A stretch of 64,000 bases of DNA. Origin: Neisseriaceae bacterium (GTDB taxonomy: Bacteria; Pseudomonadota; Gammaproteobacteria; Burkholderiales; Neisseriaceae). The stretch covers positions 38,490-102,489 of the forward strand of contig JAGOQM010000010.1 in assembly GCA_017991555.1 (NCBI GenBank), in the 5' to 3' direction. The position numbers were made by a program, and so were the translations under genes. How positions within the stretch are numbered: position 1 is the first letter of the stretch; each line of letters starts with the position of its first letter. Positions 1 through 8,222 of this stretch are shown piece by piece. A model generated the notes under the pieces. The model had not been told where the DNA came from and did not search any database. It saw only the letters and a program-made list of their open reading frames with translations.

Positions 1-120
1 CTGCTAGATGATCGAAAGGGCGGCATTCGCGCACAGGCTAAATGCCAACCATTCGCATTATACTGACTTTTAAGCGCTTGTATTCTTTAATTTTCGTCAT
101 TACTGAAAACCAAAAAATAA

Positions 121-1161
121 CTACTCCGCGACAAACGTCCAGTCGGTTTGACCGCCGGCACGCATGGGGATCAACACTTGGCCATCACCAAACGGCAGGC
201 TAGACACAATGTCTTGCGGCTGCTTAATCAACTTTACCTTGCGGGTGTTTTCAGGTAAACCATAAAAACGGGCACCGTTTTGGCTGGCAAAAGCCTCTAG
301 CTTGTCTAGTGCGCCGATGCTTTCAAAAGCCTCTGCGTACAGCTCTAGTGCGGCGTGGGCGCTGAACATCCCGGCACAACCACAGGCACTTTCTTTCGCA
401 CCCTGCGGGTGAGGCGCGCTGTCGGTGCCCAAAAAGAATTTATGCGCCATGGGGCCACTCACCGCGGCCAACAGGCCTTGACGATGGCTTTCACGCTTTA
501 AGACGGGCAAACAATAGTGATGCGGCCGCACCCCGCCCACCAATAAATCATTGCGGTTCAACAGCAAATGTTGGGGGGTGACGCTGGCGGCCACGTTGTC
601 GCCGGCGCCTTGCACTAAGTCGGCGGCGTCAGAAGTCGTGATGTGCTCAAACACCACCTTTAAGGTTGGCACCTTGGCCAAAATGGGCAACAGCACGCGG
701 TCAATGAACACCGCTTCGCGATCAAAGATGTCGATGTCGGCGTCGGTGACTTCACCATGCACCAAGAACAACACGCCCTCTTCGGCCATCGCTTCTAAAA
801 CCGGGATCAACTTGAACAGGTCGGTCACGCCCGAAGCGGAATTAGTGGTGGCCCCAGCAGGATACAGCTTGAACGCCACAATCCCTGCGGCCTTGGCTTC
901 TTTCACCATGGCCGGCGTGGTTTTGTCGGTCAAATATAACGTCATCAACGGGGCGAAGCCGTTGCCTGCGGGCACGGCAGCCTTAATCTTGGCCTCATAG
1001 GCCTGAGCCATCGCCACGGTGGTCACCGGCAAAGCCAGGTTTGGCATAATCACGGCGCGGCCCATTTGGCGCGCAGTATAAGGGACAACAGCGGCTAAAG
1101 CCGCGCCATCACGCACATGAAGGTGCATGTCATCAGGCTGGAGTAGTTCCAAAACTTGCAT
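121..1161 (-). CDS. pyrC: Dihydroorotase, class II (PyrC)
   Basis: Cytoplasmic zinc enzyme of de novo pyrimidine synthesis; it cyclises N-carbamoyl-aspartate to dihydroorotate. The 346 residues match the short class II (E. coli-type) family. The metal ligands are visible: the HLHVRDG motif at residues 13-19 (His13, His15), Lys98 in [11 protein letters not shown] (the carbamylated lysine), His135, His173 and Asp247 in GTDSAPH. An AAGGA-type ribosome site sits just upstream of the ATG. The TusA-like gene lies immediately upstream on the same strand (21 bp gap), so the two are probably co-transcribed. Function is confident. Confidence 0.97.
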   Translation of the reverse strand: MQVLELLQPDDMHLHVRDGAALAAVVPYTARQMGRAVIMPNLALPVTTVAMAQAYEAKIKAAVPAGNGFAPLMTLYLTDKTTPAMVKEAKAAGIVAFKLYPAGATTNSASGVTDLFKLIPVLEAMAEEGVLFLVHGEVTDADIDIFDREAVFIDRVLLPILAKVPTLKVVFEHITTSDAADLVQGAGDNVAASVTPQHLLLNRNDLLVGGVRPHHYCLPVLKRESHRQGLLAAVSGPMAHKFFLGTDSAPHPQGAKESACGCAGMFSAHAALELYAEAFESIGALDKLEAFASQNGARFYGLPENTRKVKLIKQPQDIVSSLPFGDGQVLIPMRAGGQTDWTFVAE

Positions 1162-1182
1162 GAGGTTCCTTTATTTTCATCG

Positions 1183-1413
1183 TTATTTATGTTGTACAAC
1201 CATTCGATACAGGCCGGCTTCTGGCTCATCTGACAGCAATAAAATGTGGCCAGTCTGGCGGCAAAACGCTTCAAAATCCACGGGTGCGCCTTTGTCCGTG
1301 GCCAACACCGCCAACACTTCACCGGTGGCCATTTTGGCCAAGGCTTTTTTGGCCTTTAAAATCGGCATCGGGCAGTTCAGCCCTTTTACATCTAAGGTTT
1401 CGGTAATATTCAT
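1183..1413 (-). CDS. TusA/SirA-like sulfurtransferase
   Basis: Small cytoplasmic protein of the TusA family, which carries persulfide sulfur on one cysteine for tRNA thiolation or other sulfur relay. The CPMP motif (Cys14 with the start used here) is followed by the typical PILKAKKAL helix; about 76 residues is normal. I prefer the ATG at 1413, which has AAGGG a few bases upstream, over an in-frame GTG at 1419. It is the first gene of a probable two-gene unit with pyrC. TusA paralogs are hard to tell apart, so the partner in the relay is unknown. Confidence 0.85.
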   Translation of the reverse strand: MNITETLDVKGLNCPMPILKAKKALAKMATGEVLAVLATDKGAPVDFEAFCRQTGHILLLSDEPEAGLYRMVVQHK

Positions 1414-1571
1414 GGTCACCCTTTACATCACAATGTCCGTATTCTAACAAAGGCGCACGGTCTTTGCCCATTTATCCCCAACTTAAACAGCCAAGACTTT
1501 AAAATAGCGCCCTTTTAAGCGTACAATAAGGCAACACACCGCTCTCTATGATGATAACCCCTAGGAAGATC

Positions 1572-2072
1572 ATGAATAAATTTGCATGGGCCCTACTGGC
1601 TTGTAGCAGCTTGACCTTGGCCGCCAACGATGGCCTTAACCTGCACTATCAAGCACCGGTCGCCACTGTCATACAGGAGGCAGAAATCGACCTACCCGCC
1701 TACCCCGACACCCAAAATGACGATCAGTGGATCAGCGTGTACACCACCCAAACCGCCGCCACCGTGCCATCTTTGCACTTGGACAGCCTGGCCGTTCCCG
1801 GAGATGGCACCATCCGCTACGTATTGAACATTCAGCCGCGCTCCAAGAAGGTCGACAACCTCAGTGTTGAAGCACTGAACTGTAAAGAGCGCAGCTACAA
1901 AGCCTATGCGTTTGGCAACACCTTTAATCAAACCTGGGCCGCCAACAAAACCCCCAAATGGATTGAAATTCGCTCCATTGACTCGGTGCGCCACACCCTA
2001 CGCAAGCTGTTTTGCGATGAAGGCATGCCCCAAAACGTTGAGGCACTCAACCTCTTGCTTAAAAAGCAATAG
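1572..2072 (+). CDS. CNP1-like family secreted protein
   Basis: About 166 residues with an N-terminal signal peptide (MNKFAWALL...SLTLAA) and a periplasmic body. The pattern resembles the CNP1-like family, common in betaproteobacteria and of unknown function: an IRYVLNIQ strand, a conserved NCKERSYKAYAFG segment, a W-x-A block and a KLFCDEG end with a second cysteine. The two cysteines may form a disulfide. The ATG at 1572 is chosen because AGGAA lies 6-8 bases upstream and it places the signal peptide at the very N-terminus; an upstream in-frame ATG at 1548 lacks these. Confidence 0.7.
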   Translation: MNKFAWALLACSSLTLAANDGLNLHYQAPVATVIQEAEIDLPAYPDTQNDDQWISVYTTQTAATVPSLHLDSLAVPGDGTIRYVLNIQPRSKKVDNLSVEALNCKERSYKAYAFGNTFNQTWAANKTPKWIEIRSIDSVRHTLRKLFCDEGMPQNVEALNLLLKKQ

Positions 2073-2374
2073 CCGCGCAGACGCAGGCCTGTCGCCCTTA
2101 CATCGGGCCAGGCCAACGCCGGCCGCCGCCACAATCCCCCCACCGCACGGCCTTATCCTGCCTCATCGGCGTCTCTGCTTGCACCACGTCACCACGCCTA
2201 AAAGCCTAAGTCATTCAAAAACTGGGCCTTTATTATGAGATATAGATGGTAAATTGATTCAATATATGTTTAAAATGAACTTTCTGTGGCTTTGTTTTCT
2301 CTAAAACACAGGTAGGTTAAGACGCATTAACCCATAATGACGTGTCTATCACATTACACATAAGGAATCTGACG
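2073..2374. other. Intergenic region without a recognised gene
   Basis: About 300 bp between two secreted-protein genes. The first half is GC-rich and the second half AT-rich with promoter-like stretches. A ribosome site (AAGGA, 2362-2366) serves the downstream gene. I see no open frame with a plausible start and no strong hairpin. Confidence 0.5.
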
Positions 2375-3055
2375 ATGAAAAAAATACTACTATTACTCGG
2401 TCTATCTTGTTCTGTGGCTCAGGCCGCCACCCCCTTAACCAATACCAGCTGGATTATGGTTGAACCTGCCACCAAAAACGCCGCGCAAGCCCCAACCATT
2501 ACCTTTACCGAAAAAGGCATTAATGGTTTTTCTGGCTGTAACCGCTACACCATGCAGCCGAATCCTAAGGGCGAAAGCAACATCGCCACCACCCGCATGA
2601 TGTGTGCTGACGACCAAATGGCGCTAGAAGCGGCCTTTTTGAAGGCCATGGGCAACCAGCCTCAGTTCACGCAAAGCCTAGACGGTAAGTTCTTGGTGAT
2701 CAACGAAGGCTCTGACGACAAGTTTGCCTTCAAAAAACAGGCCATGCCTAAAGAAGCCGCCAAGCAGCCCACCGCCGTCGCCCCGATTCCCCCTGCCAGC
2801 GCTAGCCTGCCAGCAGACGATGGCCAAACCACCTTCTTAGTGCGCCGCTCAAGCCAGCCTCAGGCCAGCATTGAGGTCAAAGCCACACCTGAAGGCCCAT
2901 GGGTACCCAGCAATGGTCAAATCGCCAACTTTACCCCAGACGCCAAAGTAGCGGCCTACGCCATTGAGGTGAAAGCCAACCCAGACCAAAGCGCTGGCGC
3001 ACCTAAATGGGCCCTATCACGCATTGTCTTCCAAGAAGACAAGCCGGCTCGTTAA
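2375..3055 (+). CDS. Secreted META-domain protein (HslJ-like)
   Basis: 226 residues. A signal peptide (MKKILLLLGLSCSVAQA) is followed by a META domain: NTSWIMVE, ITFTEKGINGFSGCNRY and the ATTRMMCADDQMALEAAFLKAM block, all typical of HslJ-type proteins linked to envelope stress or heat resistance. The last ~110 residues are extra: a Pro/Ala-rich linker (AVAPIPPASASLPA) and then a small domain I do not recognise. The start at 2375 follows AAGGA and gives a clean signal peptide; an upstream in-frame start at 2342 does not. Probably periplasmic or outer-membrane associated. Confidence 0.8.
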   Translation: MKKILLLLGLSCSVAQAATPLTNTSWIMVEPATKNAAQAPTITFTEKGINGFSGCNRYTMQPNPKGESNIATTRMMCADDQMALEAAFLKAMGNQPQFTQSLDGKFLVINEGSDDKFAFKKQAMPKEAAKQPTAVAPIPPASASLPADDGQTTFLVRRSSQPQASIEVKATPEGPWVPSNGQIANFTPDAKVAAYAIEVKANPDQSAGAPKWALSRIVFQEDKPAR

Positions 3056-3099
3056 GTCCATAGATTGATCAGGCCAAACCCCCAACGTTTGGTCACCTC

Positions 3100-3140
3100 A
3101 TAAATGATCCCCACCGCATCTAACGGTGGGGATCATTTAT
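3100..3140. terminator. Perfect 17-bp hairpin between convergent genes
   Basis: A perfect inverted repeat with arms ATAAATGATCCCCACCG and its complement (3100-3116 / 3124-3140) and a 7-base loop. It lies between the META-domain gene and the convergent LysR gene. The AT-rich outer arm ends give short A/T runs on both strands, so it probably serves as a bidirectional terminator. Confidence 0.75.
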
Positions 3141-3170
3141 GCCGCAATAAGTCAGGGCCACAATCAAAGT

Positions 3171-4070
3171 CTATAACAAGCCCTCGTCAGCAGTCTGAAT
3201 CAGTTCAACATAACGTTTGGCCCCTAGCCCTTGCGGAAACATTTTAGACCACACCACGTTCACGCACAGGCTTGATTGACGATTCATGCCGGCCCACTCC
3301 AGGTTGATTAAACTGCCCGTAGCAATCGCATCCGCCACTAAGTATTCAGGCAACAAAGCCCAGCCCAAACCGGACTTTACCAAGCACAAGGCGGCTAAAT
3401 AAGCGTCAACATGCCAAACCGTATGCGACAATAATTGTCCTTGGGCAACAGCACCCACAAAACGACTGCGCAACGAAATCTGGCGAATATTCCTCAGCGC
3501 CGCCTGATCGAGCCGCCCTACTTTGCCTTCAGCCAAGGTCTTATGATTGGCCGCAATCACCGCCACCATCGATTCTTGCCCCATAGCCACCCAAGATTCT
3601 CGCTCATCAACCCCTCCACGCTCAAACACGATGGCCAACTGCGCTTCCCCAAGCTGCAACAATGCCAAAGCGTCTTCTTGAGGCGCGGTGACCACATTAA
3701 CTTTAAGCATCGGATACTCGTGTTCAAGCGCGATCAAAGGCGTGCTCCAATTAACCATTAGTAATTCTGGCGCAATCACCATCGTCAACTCTGTTTCAAG
3801 CCCCTTATGTAAAGCCAATGCATAACCGTTTAAATCCTGTAGGTTCTGATTCACTGCCCGCGCCTTCGAGGCGAGTGCCCGCGCAACATCGGTCGGCACT
3901 GGCTCACGCCCCTGCCGGTCAAACAACATCAGATCCAACTCTGCCTCTAGCTGTGCGATGCTCATGCTGATGGCCGATGGCACTCGGCCTAAGGCACGCG
4001 CCGCCGCCGAAAATGAGCCATGATCAAGCACCGCTAAAAACACCCTAATCGTCTCGCTCGAAAAAACCAT
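3171..4070 (-). CDS. LysR-type transcriptional regulator, divergent from PACE pump
   Basis: 299 residues with an N-terminal winged HTH (IRVFLAVLDHGSFSAAARALGRVPSAISMSIAQLEAELDLMLFDR) and a C-terminal effector-binding domain, normal for LysR regulators. A strong AGGAGG ribosome site precedes the ATG. It is divergent from the PACE transporter gene across about 100 AT-rich bases. This arrangement matches the known AceR-AceI pairing in Acinetobacter, so it probably activates that pump. The ligand cannot be told from sequence; chlorhexidine or polyamine-like compounds are an inference from the family pairing. Confidence 0.9.
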   Translation of the reverse strand: MVFSSETIRVFLAVLDHGSFSAAARALGRVPSAISMSIAQLEAELDLMLFDRQGREPVPTDVARALASKARAVNQNLQDLNGYALALHKGLETELTMVIAPELLMVNWSTPLIALEHEYPMLKVNVVTAPQEDALALLQLGEAQLAIVFERGGVDERESWVAMGQESMVAVIAANHKTLAEGKVGRLDQAALRNIRQISLRSRFVGAVAQGQLLSHTVWHVDAYLAALCLVKSGLGWALLPEYLVADAIATGSLINLEWAGMNRQSSLCVNVVWSKMFPQGLGAKRYVELIQTADEGLL

Positions 4071-4171
4071 ACCCCCTCCTTCAGTTTTATTGATGGGTTC
4101 TGATTTTTTATATCAAACAAAATCATATACAGTCAATTTTTTATGAATTAAACATACAAGGAATATTGGTC

Positions 4172-4621
4172 ATGCAAGGCCTCAAGCGAAAAATCCTGTA
4201 CGCCACCCTATACGAACTCGTGGCCATGACATTCACCACCCTCACCTTTGTTTTTATGGTTCAGAGCGCGGCCAGTCACGCAGGCTTCACCAGCATCATG
4301 ACCGCCTTAATCGCCCTGATCTGGAACCTTGTTTACAATACATTATTTGAATACTGGGAAATCCGTCAGCGCCAAAGGCGACGTACCATTAAGCGCCGTA
4401 TCCTACACGCGCTGGGCTTTGAACTAGGCCTGGTGTTTATGCTGGTGCCGTTATTTTCCTTGGCGCTGGGCGTGAGTTTATGGCAGGCCTTTATGCTCGA
4501 CCTAGGGCTGATTGTTTTCTTCCTCGTCTACACCTACCTGTTCAACCTTATTTTTGACGTTCTTTTTGGCCTACCCGCATCGGCCCAGACCCAGACTCAA
4601 GCCAAAAAACATGACCAATAA
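4172..4621 (+). CDS. PACE family efflux transporter (AceI-like)
   Basis: 149-residue inner-membrane protein with four predicted transmembrane helices arranged as two tandem repeats (the 'bacterial transmembrane pair' architecture). The start at 4172 puts the key glutamate at position 15 in KRKILYATLYE, the position of the essential Glu15 in AceI. A second family-typical segment, NTLFEYWEIRQ, follows helix 2. An AAGGA site is 9 bases upstream of this ATG; the in-frame TTG at 4166 is too close to it. PACE proteins export biocides and short diamines by proton exchange. The LysR gene opposite is the likely regulator. Confidence 0.9.
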   Translation: MQGLKRKILYATLYELVAMTFTTLTFVFMVQSAASHAGFTSIMTALIALIWNLVYNTLFEYWEIRQRQRRRTIKRRILHALGFELGLVFMLVPLFSLALGVSLWQAFMLDLGLIVFFLVYTYLFNLIFDVLFGLPASAQTQTQAKKHDQ

Positions 4622-4649
4622 GCCGTCTACAACACAGCCAACAGACGCG

Positions 4650-4677
4650 AAAAAGCCGCTCAATGAGCGGCTTTTCT
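4650..4677. terminator. Bidirectional rho-independent terminator
   Basis: AAAAGCCGCTCAATGAGCGGCTTTT: stem AAAAGCCGCTC / GAGCGGCTTTT with U-runs possible on both strands. It sits between the PACE gene and the convergent hpf gene and can end both transcripts. Confidence 0.85.
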
Positions 4678-4697
4678 TATTTGACTGACCATCAAAC

Positions 4698-5024
4698 TTA
4701 TTCGATCACACCGGCTTCGCGGCCACTAGGGGTGGCACGATGATTGGTGCTCATTTCTTTGTGTTTCAAGACCATGCGGTCTAGCTTGTCCATCAAAATG
4801 TCGATGGACGCATACAAATCATTCTCAGCGGCTTCGGTGTGTAAGCTTTTTCCAGCCAGGTGCAAATCCACTTCGGCTTTTTGTTTCATTTTATCAATGG
4901 ATAAAGTCACGGTGGTGGAAATCACATTATCAGCATGGCGGGTGATCCGCTCTAACTTGCTGTTGATGTATTCTTTTATCGCGGGAGTAACGTCAATGTT
5001 TAAACCAGTAATTTTTACGTTCAT
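4698..5024 (-). CDS. hpf: Ribosome hibernation promoting factor, short form (HPF/RaiA family)
   Basis: 108 residues, the length of short HPF; it binds the 30S subunit and promotes inactive ribosome dimers in slow growth. Visible family features are the MNVKITGLNIDVTPAIKEYINSKLERI start, the basic DKMKQKAEVDLHL strand and the ENDLYASIDILMDKLDRMVLKHKE helix. A GGAGGAG ribosome site precedes the ATG. In many proteobacteria hpf follows lptB and rpoN. Here a YgjP-like protease gene sits between lptB and hpf, and rpoN is absent from this window. Confidence 0.92.
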   Translation of the reverse strand: MNVKITGLNIDVTPAIKEYINSKLERITRHADNVISTTVTLSIDKMKQKAEVDLHLAGKSLHTEAAENDLYASIDILMDKLDRMVLKHKEMSTNHRATPSGREAGVIE

Positions 5025-5068
5025 AGTAAAACTCCTCCGTTAGTGTGGCGATGTATTCGCCTGTTGAA

Positions 5069-5083
5069 TCAGGTATAACCTGA
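5069..5083. promoter_or_regulatory. Palindrome in the hpf leader
   Basis: TCAGGTATAACCTGA, a perfect 6-3-6 inverted repeat about 45 bases upstream of the hpf start. It could be an operator or a short hairpin in the leader. No matching site was seen elsewhere in the window. Confidence 0.35.
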
Positions 5084-5238
5084 AGCTGATGATTCATCTT
5101 ACCTTGAAAATACGAGGATGACCATCCCCATTTTATAGACTTATCTCAAAGACTTTTTCTTTATTTAAAATAATACCCAAACTTGCACCAACGCCAGTCA
5201 TGGCTGGCCAAGAGCCGACTTCAGCGCTGCCCAGCAGC

Positions 5239-5751
5239 CTAGTCAACCACCCCATAAAGCGGCCCCACCGTGTCCAAGTGTAGCAGGTACACGCGGGTGT
5301 CAAACTCTAGCTGATGGTAGTCCGGCGCCATGTGGCGGCACAGCTGATAAAAATTCTTGTTGTGGTCTTTCTCTTTGAGGTGGGCCAGCTCATGCACCAC
5401 GATCATTTTTAAAAAAGCCTCCGGCGCCGTTTTAAACAGCGTCGCCACCCGAATCTCAGCCTTGGCCTTAAGCTTGCCACCCTGCACTCTTGAGATCGCC
5501 GTGTGCAACCCTAAGGCGTGCTTCATCACCTGTATCTTGCTGTCGTACTGAACCTTGCTGATCTGCATGGCGTGACGCATGTGTTGGCTTTTCAGCTCAT
5601 TGACGTATTGATACAAGGCCTTGTCCGTGGTCATGCTGTGCGGCTCTGGATAGCGCTGCAATAGGTAGTCGCTCAAGCGGCCGGCGGCCGCAAGCTCGGC
5701 CACCTGCGCTTGCAGCGTGTCTGGGTAACCGCTTAAGTAATTAATGGCCAT
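5239..5751 (-). CDS. YgjP-like (M48-type) metallopeptidase
   Basis: 170 residues with the zinc motif HELAH at 120-124 and a third ligand candidate His130 (HLKEKDH), as in the YgjP/DUF45 family of putative cytoplasmic metalloproteases. The conserved C-terminal NFYQLCRHMAPDY block is present. No signal peptide is seen. An AAGGAGGT ribosome site makes the start secure. It lies 99 bp downstream of lptB beyond a terminator-like hairpin. A second, more canonical paralog is encoded at 16627-17346. Substrate unknown. Confidence 0.82.
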   Translation of the reverse strand: MAINYLSGYPDTLQAQVAELAAAGRLSDYLLQRYPEPHSMTTDKALYQYVNELKSQHMRHAMQISKVQYDSKIQVMKHALGLHTAISRVQGGKLKAKAEIRVATLFKTAPEAFLKMIVVHELAHLKEKDHNKNFYQLCRHMAPDYHQLEFDTRVYLLHLDTVGPLYGVVD

Positions 5752-5784
5752 GCTGACCTCCTTTATTGAGCCGCCTCAGGACGC

Positions 5785-5812
5785 AAAAACCCTGGCAGCA
5801 GCCAAGGTTTTT
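5785..5812 (-). terminator. Terminator downstream of lptB
   Basis: Hairpin AAAAACC-x-TGGC / GCCA-x-GGTTTTT with one mismatch and a U-run on the leftward transcript. It lies between the lptB stop and the protease gene. Confidence 0.65.
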
Positions 5813-5850
5813 CTTTTTCTGAGGAGACCACGGCGGGTAATGTACCCAGC

Positions 5851-6585
5851 TTAATAATCGAAATGCTCGCCCAGATACACTTCACGCACGCGCTCATTCG
5901 CCACCAGCTCATGCGGCAAGCCATCGGCCAGCACGCTGCCTTCACTAATGATGTAACCACGATCACAAATGCGCAGCGTTTCGCGTACGTTGTGGTCGGT
6001 AATCAAGACGCCAATGTTGCGCGAGCGTAAAAATGAAATAATCTTTTGAATGTCGATCACCGCAATCGGGTCTACCCCGGCAAACGGCTCATCCAGCAAA
6101 ATAAACCGCGGTTTGGTCGCCAATACTCGAGCGATTTCCACCCGGCGACGCTCTCCGCCCGATAAAGACAGGGCGTTGTTATCCCGTAGGTGGCTGACGT
6201 TTAGGTCGTCCAACAGCTGGTCTAACTCTTTGGCAATCACCTTCTTGTCTTTTTCGTTGATTTCCAAAATCGACTGAATGTTCTCGGCCACCGTCATTTT
6301 ACGAAAAATAGACGCTTCCTGCGGCAAGTAACCCAGGCCCAAGCGCGCGCGCAAATGAATCGGCATGCTGGTCAAGTTTTCGCCATCGAGGTCAATGTGG
6401 CCATCGTCGGCGGCAATCAGGCCCACCACCATATAAAAGCTGGTGGTTTTACCGGCGCCGTTCGGCCCTAGTAGCCCCACCACTTCGCCGCTTTTAATGC
6501 TCATCGACACGTCTTTAACCACCATCCGCTTTTTGTACGACTTTTGCAGGTTGCTGATGGTTAACACACTTTGTTCTGTACTCAT
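5851..6585 (-). CDS. lptB: LPS export ABC transporter ATPase LptB
   Basis: 244-residue cytoplasmic ATPase that powers extraction of lipopolysaccharide by LptFG. Walker A is GPNGAGKTT at 40-48, the signature LSGGE at 141-145, Walker B FILLDEP at 161-167 and the switch His at 198 (ITDHNV). It has the typical Lpt[21 protein letters not shown]-loop region. The start lies two bases beyond the lptA stop, so translation is coupled. Fifth gene of kdsD-kdsC-lptC-lptA-lptB. The lptF/lptG genes are not in this window. Confidence 0.97.
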   Translation of the reverse strand: MSTEQSVLTISNLQKSYKKRMVVKDVSMSIKSGEVVGLLGPNGAGKTTSFYMVVGLIAADDGHIDLDGENLTSMPIHLRARLGLGYLPQEASIFRKMTVAENIQSILEINEKDKKVIAKELDQLLDDLNVSHLRDNNALSLSGGERRRVEIARVLATKPRFILLDEPFAGVDPIAVIDIQKIISFLRSRNIGVLITDHNVRETLRICDRGYIISEGSVLADGLPHELVANERVREVYLGEHFDY

Positions 6586-6587
6586 AA

Positions 6588-7106
6588 TTAGTTTGATTTC
6601 TGTGTGGTAGAAGGTTGGAGAATCACGCTCACACGCCCGCGCTGCTTGCCGCCGGTCGCCCCTTTTACGGTATAAATTTCAGTATTGGTATTATAGGTAA
6701 TCACATGGCCTTTAACCCGGTCGCCTTCGCGCGTCACCAAAGCATTCCCTGTCAGCACCGCAATGCCGGTTTTGCTGTCATAGGTAATCTGATTGGCCTG
6801 GCCGGTCACGTACTCATTCTTGTCGTCCAGCTTTTGGCGCATGGTCGTGGGGCTGCCCTTACTGATCATGTTTTGATTGCCCTGGGTGTCTTGCTTCACC
6901 GACACCTCCGCACCGGTGATCCTCAGGGTGCCTTGCACGATCAACACGTTGCCGGTAAACACAGTCAGTTGATTGGCCTGATCCAGCATGCCGTTGTCGG
7001 CCTCAATGTTAATCGGCTTGTCACGGTCGGCTCGTTCTGCCCATACGGGGCCAGCAGCCAACAATAATGCGCCTGCGGCCAAACCCAAATACTGCTTATT
7101 TATCAT
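6588..7106 (-). CDS. lptA: LPS transport periplasmic protein LptA
   Basis: 172 residues: signal peptide ([23 protein letters not shown]) then an OstA-type beta-jellyroll ([38 protein letters not shown]...). It forms the periplasmic bridge that carries lipopolysaccharide from LptC to LptD. The start overlaps the lptC end by 11 bases and the stop is next to the lptB start, showing tight coupling. Length is typical. Confidence 0.95.
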   Translation of the reverse strand: MINKQYLGLAAGALLLAAGPVWAERADRDKPINIEADNGMLDQANQLTVFTGNVLIVQGTLRITGAEVSVKQDTQGNQNMISKGSPTTMRQKLDDKNEYVTGQANQITYDSKTGIAVLTGNALVTREGDRVKGHVITYNTNTEIYTVKGATGGKQRGRVSVILQPSTTQKSN

Positions 7107-7665
7107 AATAAGTTGCCCTTACCCTAGAATCCAAATTCAATAATTGACGTTCGCCATCGTAACGAAAGCCAATGGTCGTCCCATGCGAGGGGCCGTACTC
7201 GAAAGCCGTTGGCTCGGTGGTGACGGCGGTTTGTTTATCCACCTGTACCGCCAATGCCGTGGTGACAATTTTCATGGCGGGCTTCTCTGCCGTTTGGCTT
7301 TTGGTCAGCGTCACCTTTTGATCAAAAAACAATTTCTTGGTTTTGTCATTATACGTGGCACTGTCGCCCACCACATGAAACTCGTGTACGCCCTCTTTGT
7401 ATAAGTTGGCATCTGGGCTTTCAAAATAAACCTCGTCGCTGCGCGGAAACTGCCATACTTTGGTGGCCACCAGTGACTCACTGATCAAGCCTTGATCGTC
7501 ATAGCGCTTGCCATTCGCCCCCAACATCACATATTGCGGTTCGTCTGGGTCTAGCTCTGTCGCGGTATCGTCTACCTGCGACACATTATTCAACCAAAAG
7601 CTAATCGCCACTAAGCCGATCATCAAGACCGCAGGAAAGGTGATGGAGGCGCGAAAAGGGATCAT
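7096..7665 (-). CDS. lptC: LPS export protein LptC
   Basis: 189 residues with one N-terminal transmembrane helix (ITFPAVLMIGLVAISFWL) and a periplasmic LptC/OstA-type domain that hands lipopolysaccharide from LptBFG to LptA. The PDANLYKEGVHEFHVVGDSATYND region is typical. It overlaps kdsC by 4 bases at its start and lptA by 11 bases at its end. Identification rests on topology, weak similarity and operon position, which agree. Confidence 0.92.
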   Translation of the reverse strand: MIPFRASITFPAVLMIGLVAISFWLNNVSQVDDTATELDPDEPQYVMLGANGKRYDDQGLISESLVATKVWQFPRSDEVYFESPDANLYKEGVHEFHVVGDSATYNDKTKKLFFDQKVTLTKSQTAEKPAMKIVTTALAVQVDKQTAVTTEPTAFEYGPSHGTTIGFRYDGERQLLNLDSRVRATYYDK

Positions 7666-8186
7666 AGAAGATAGCCACTCAAAGCATCATCTAAGGTACC
7701 TTGGGCCTGCATGATCAGCTCACACAGCTCGCGCACCGCGCCGCGACCCGCACCACGCTTGGTCACATACTGGCTGTGTTTTAACACCAGCTCATGCGCT
7801 TCGGGCACCGCCACCGCTAGGCCACAGCGCACCATCGGCGGTAAATCCACCACGTCGTCGCCAATGTAGGCACACTCGTCGGCGCGCACACCGGCGTGCT
7901 CTAGCAGTTGTGCAAACGCCTCGCGCTTGTCTTCCACGCCCGCCATGTAATGATTAATGCCCAAGCTTTTGGCACGAATCGCCACGCACTGGGCGTCGCG
8001 CCCGGTCATGATGGCGGTTTTCACACCACTGGCCTGCAGCATTTTCAAACCCAAACCGTCTAAGGTATGAAACGCTTTAGACTCATCGCCCTTAGGGGTT
8101 AAGTAAATTTGGCCGTCGGTCATGACGCCGTCCACGTCCATAATCAGTAGCTTAATCTTTTGCGCACGCTCATTCACATTCTGCAT
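7662..8186 (-). CDS. kdsC: KDO-8-phosphate phosphatase KdsC
   Basis: 174-residue HAD phosphatase that removes phosphate from 3-deoxy-D-manno-octulosonate 8-phosphate, a late step before CMP-KDO. HAD motif I is DVDGVMTDG, motif II IMTGRD and motif IV YIGDDVVDLP. The ATG at 8186 is preferred because AAGGAGAG lies just upstream; an earlier in-frame start at 8216 adds a non-conserved MKQTNKKES tail. Downstream of kdsD and overlapping lptC by 4 bases. Confidence 0.94.
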   Translation of the reverse strand: MQNVNERAQKIKLLIMDVDGVMTDGQIYLTPKGDESKAFHTLDGLGLKMLQASGVKTAIMTGRDAQCVAIRAKSLGINHYMAGVEDKREAFAQLLEHAGVRADECAYIGDDVVDLPPMVRCGLAVAVPEAHELVLKHSQYVTKRGAGRGAVRELCELIMQAQGTLDDALSGYLL

Positions 8187-8222
8187 ATTGCTCTCCTTCT
8201 TATTTGTCTGTTTCACGACTAC

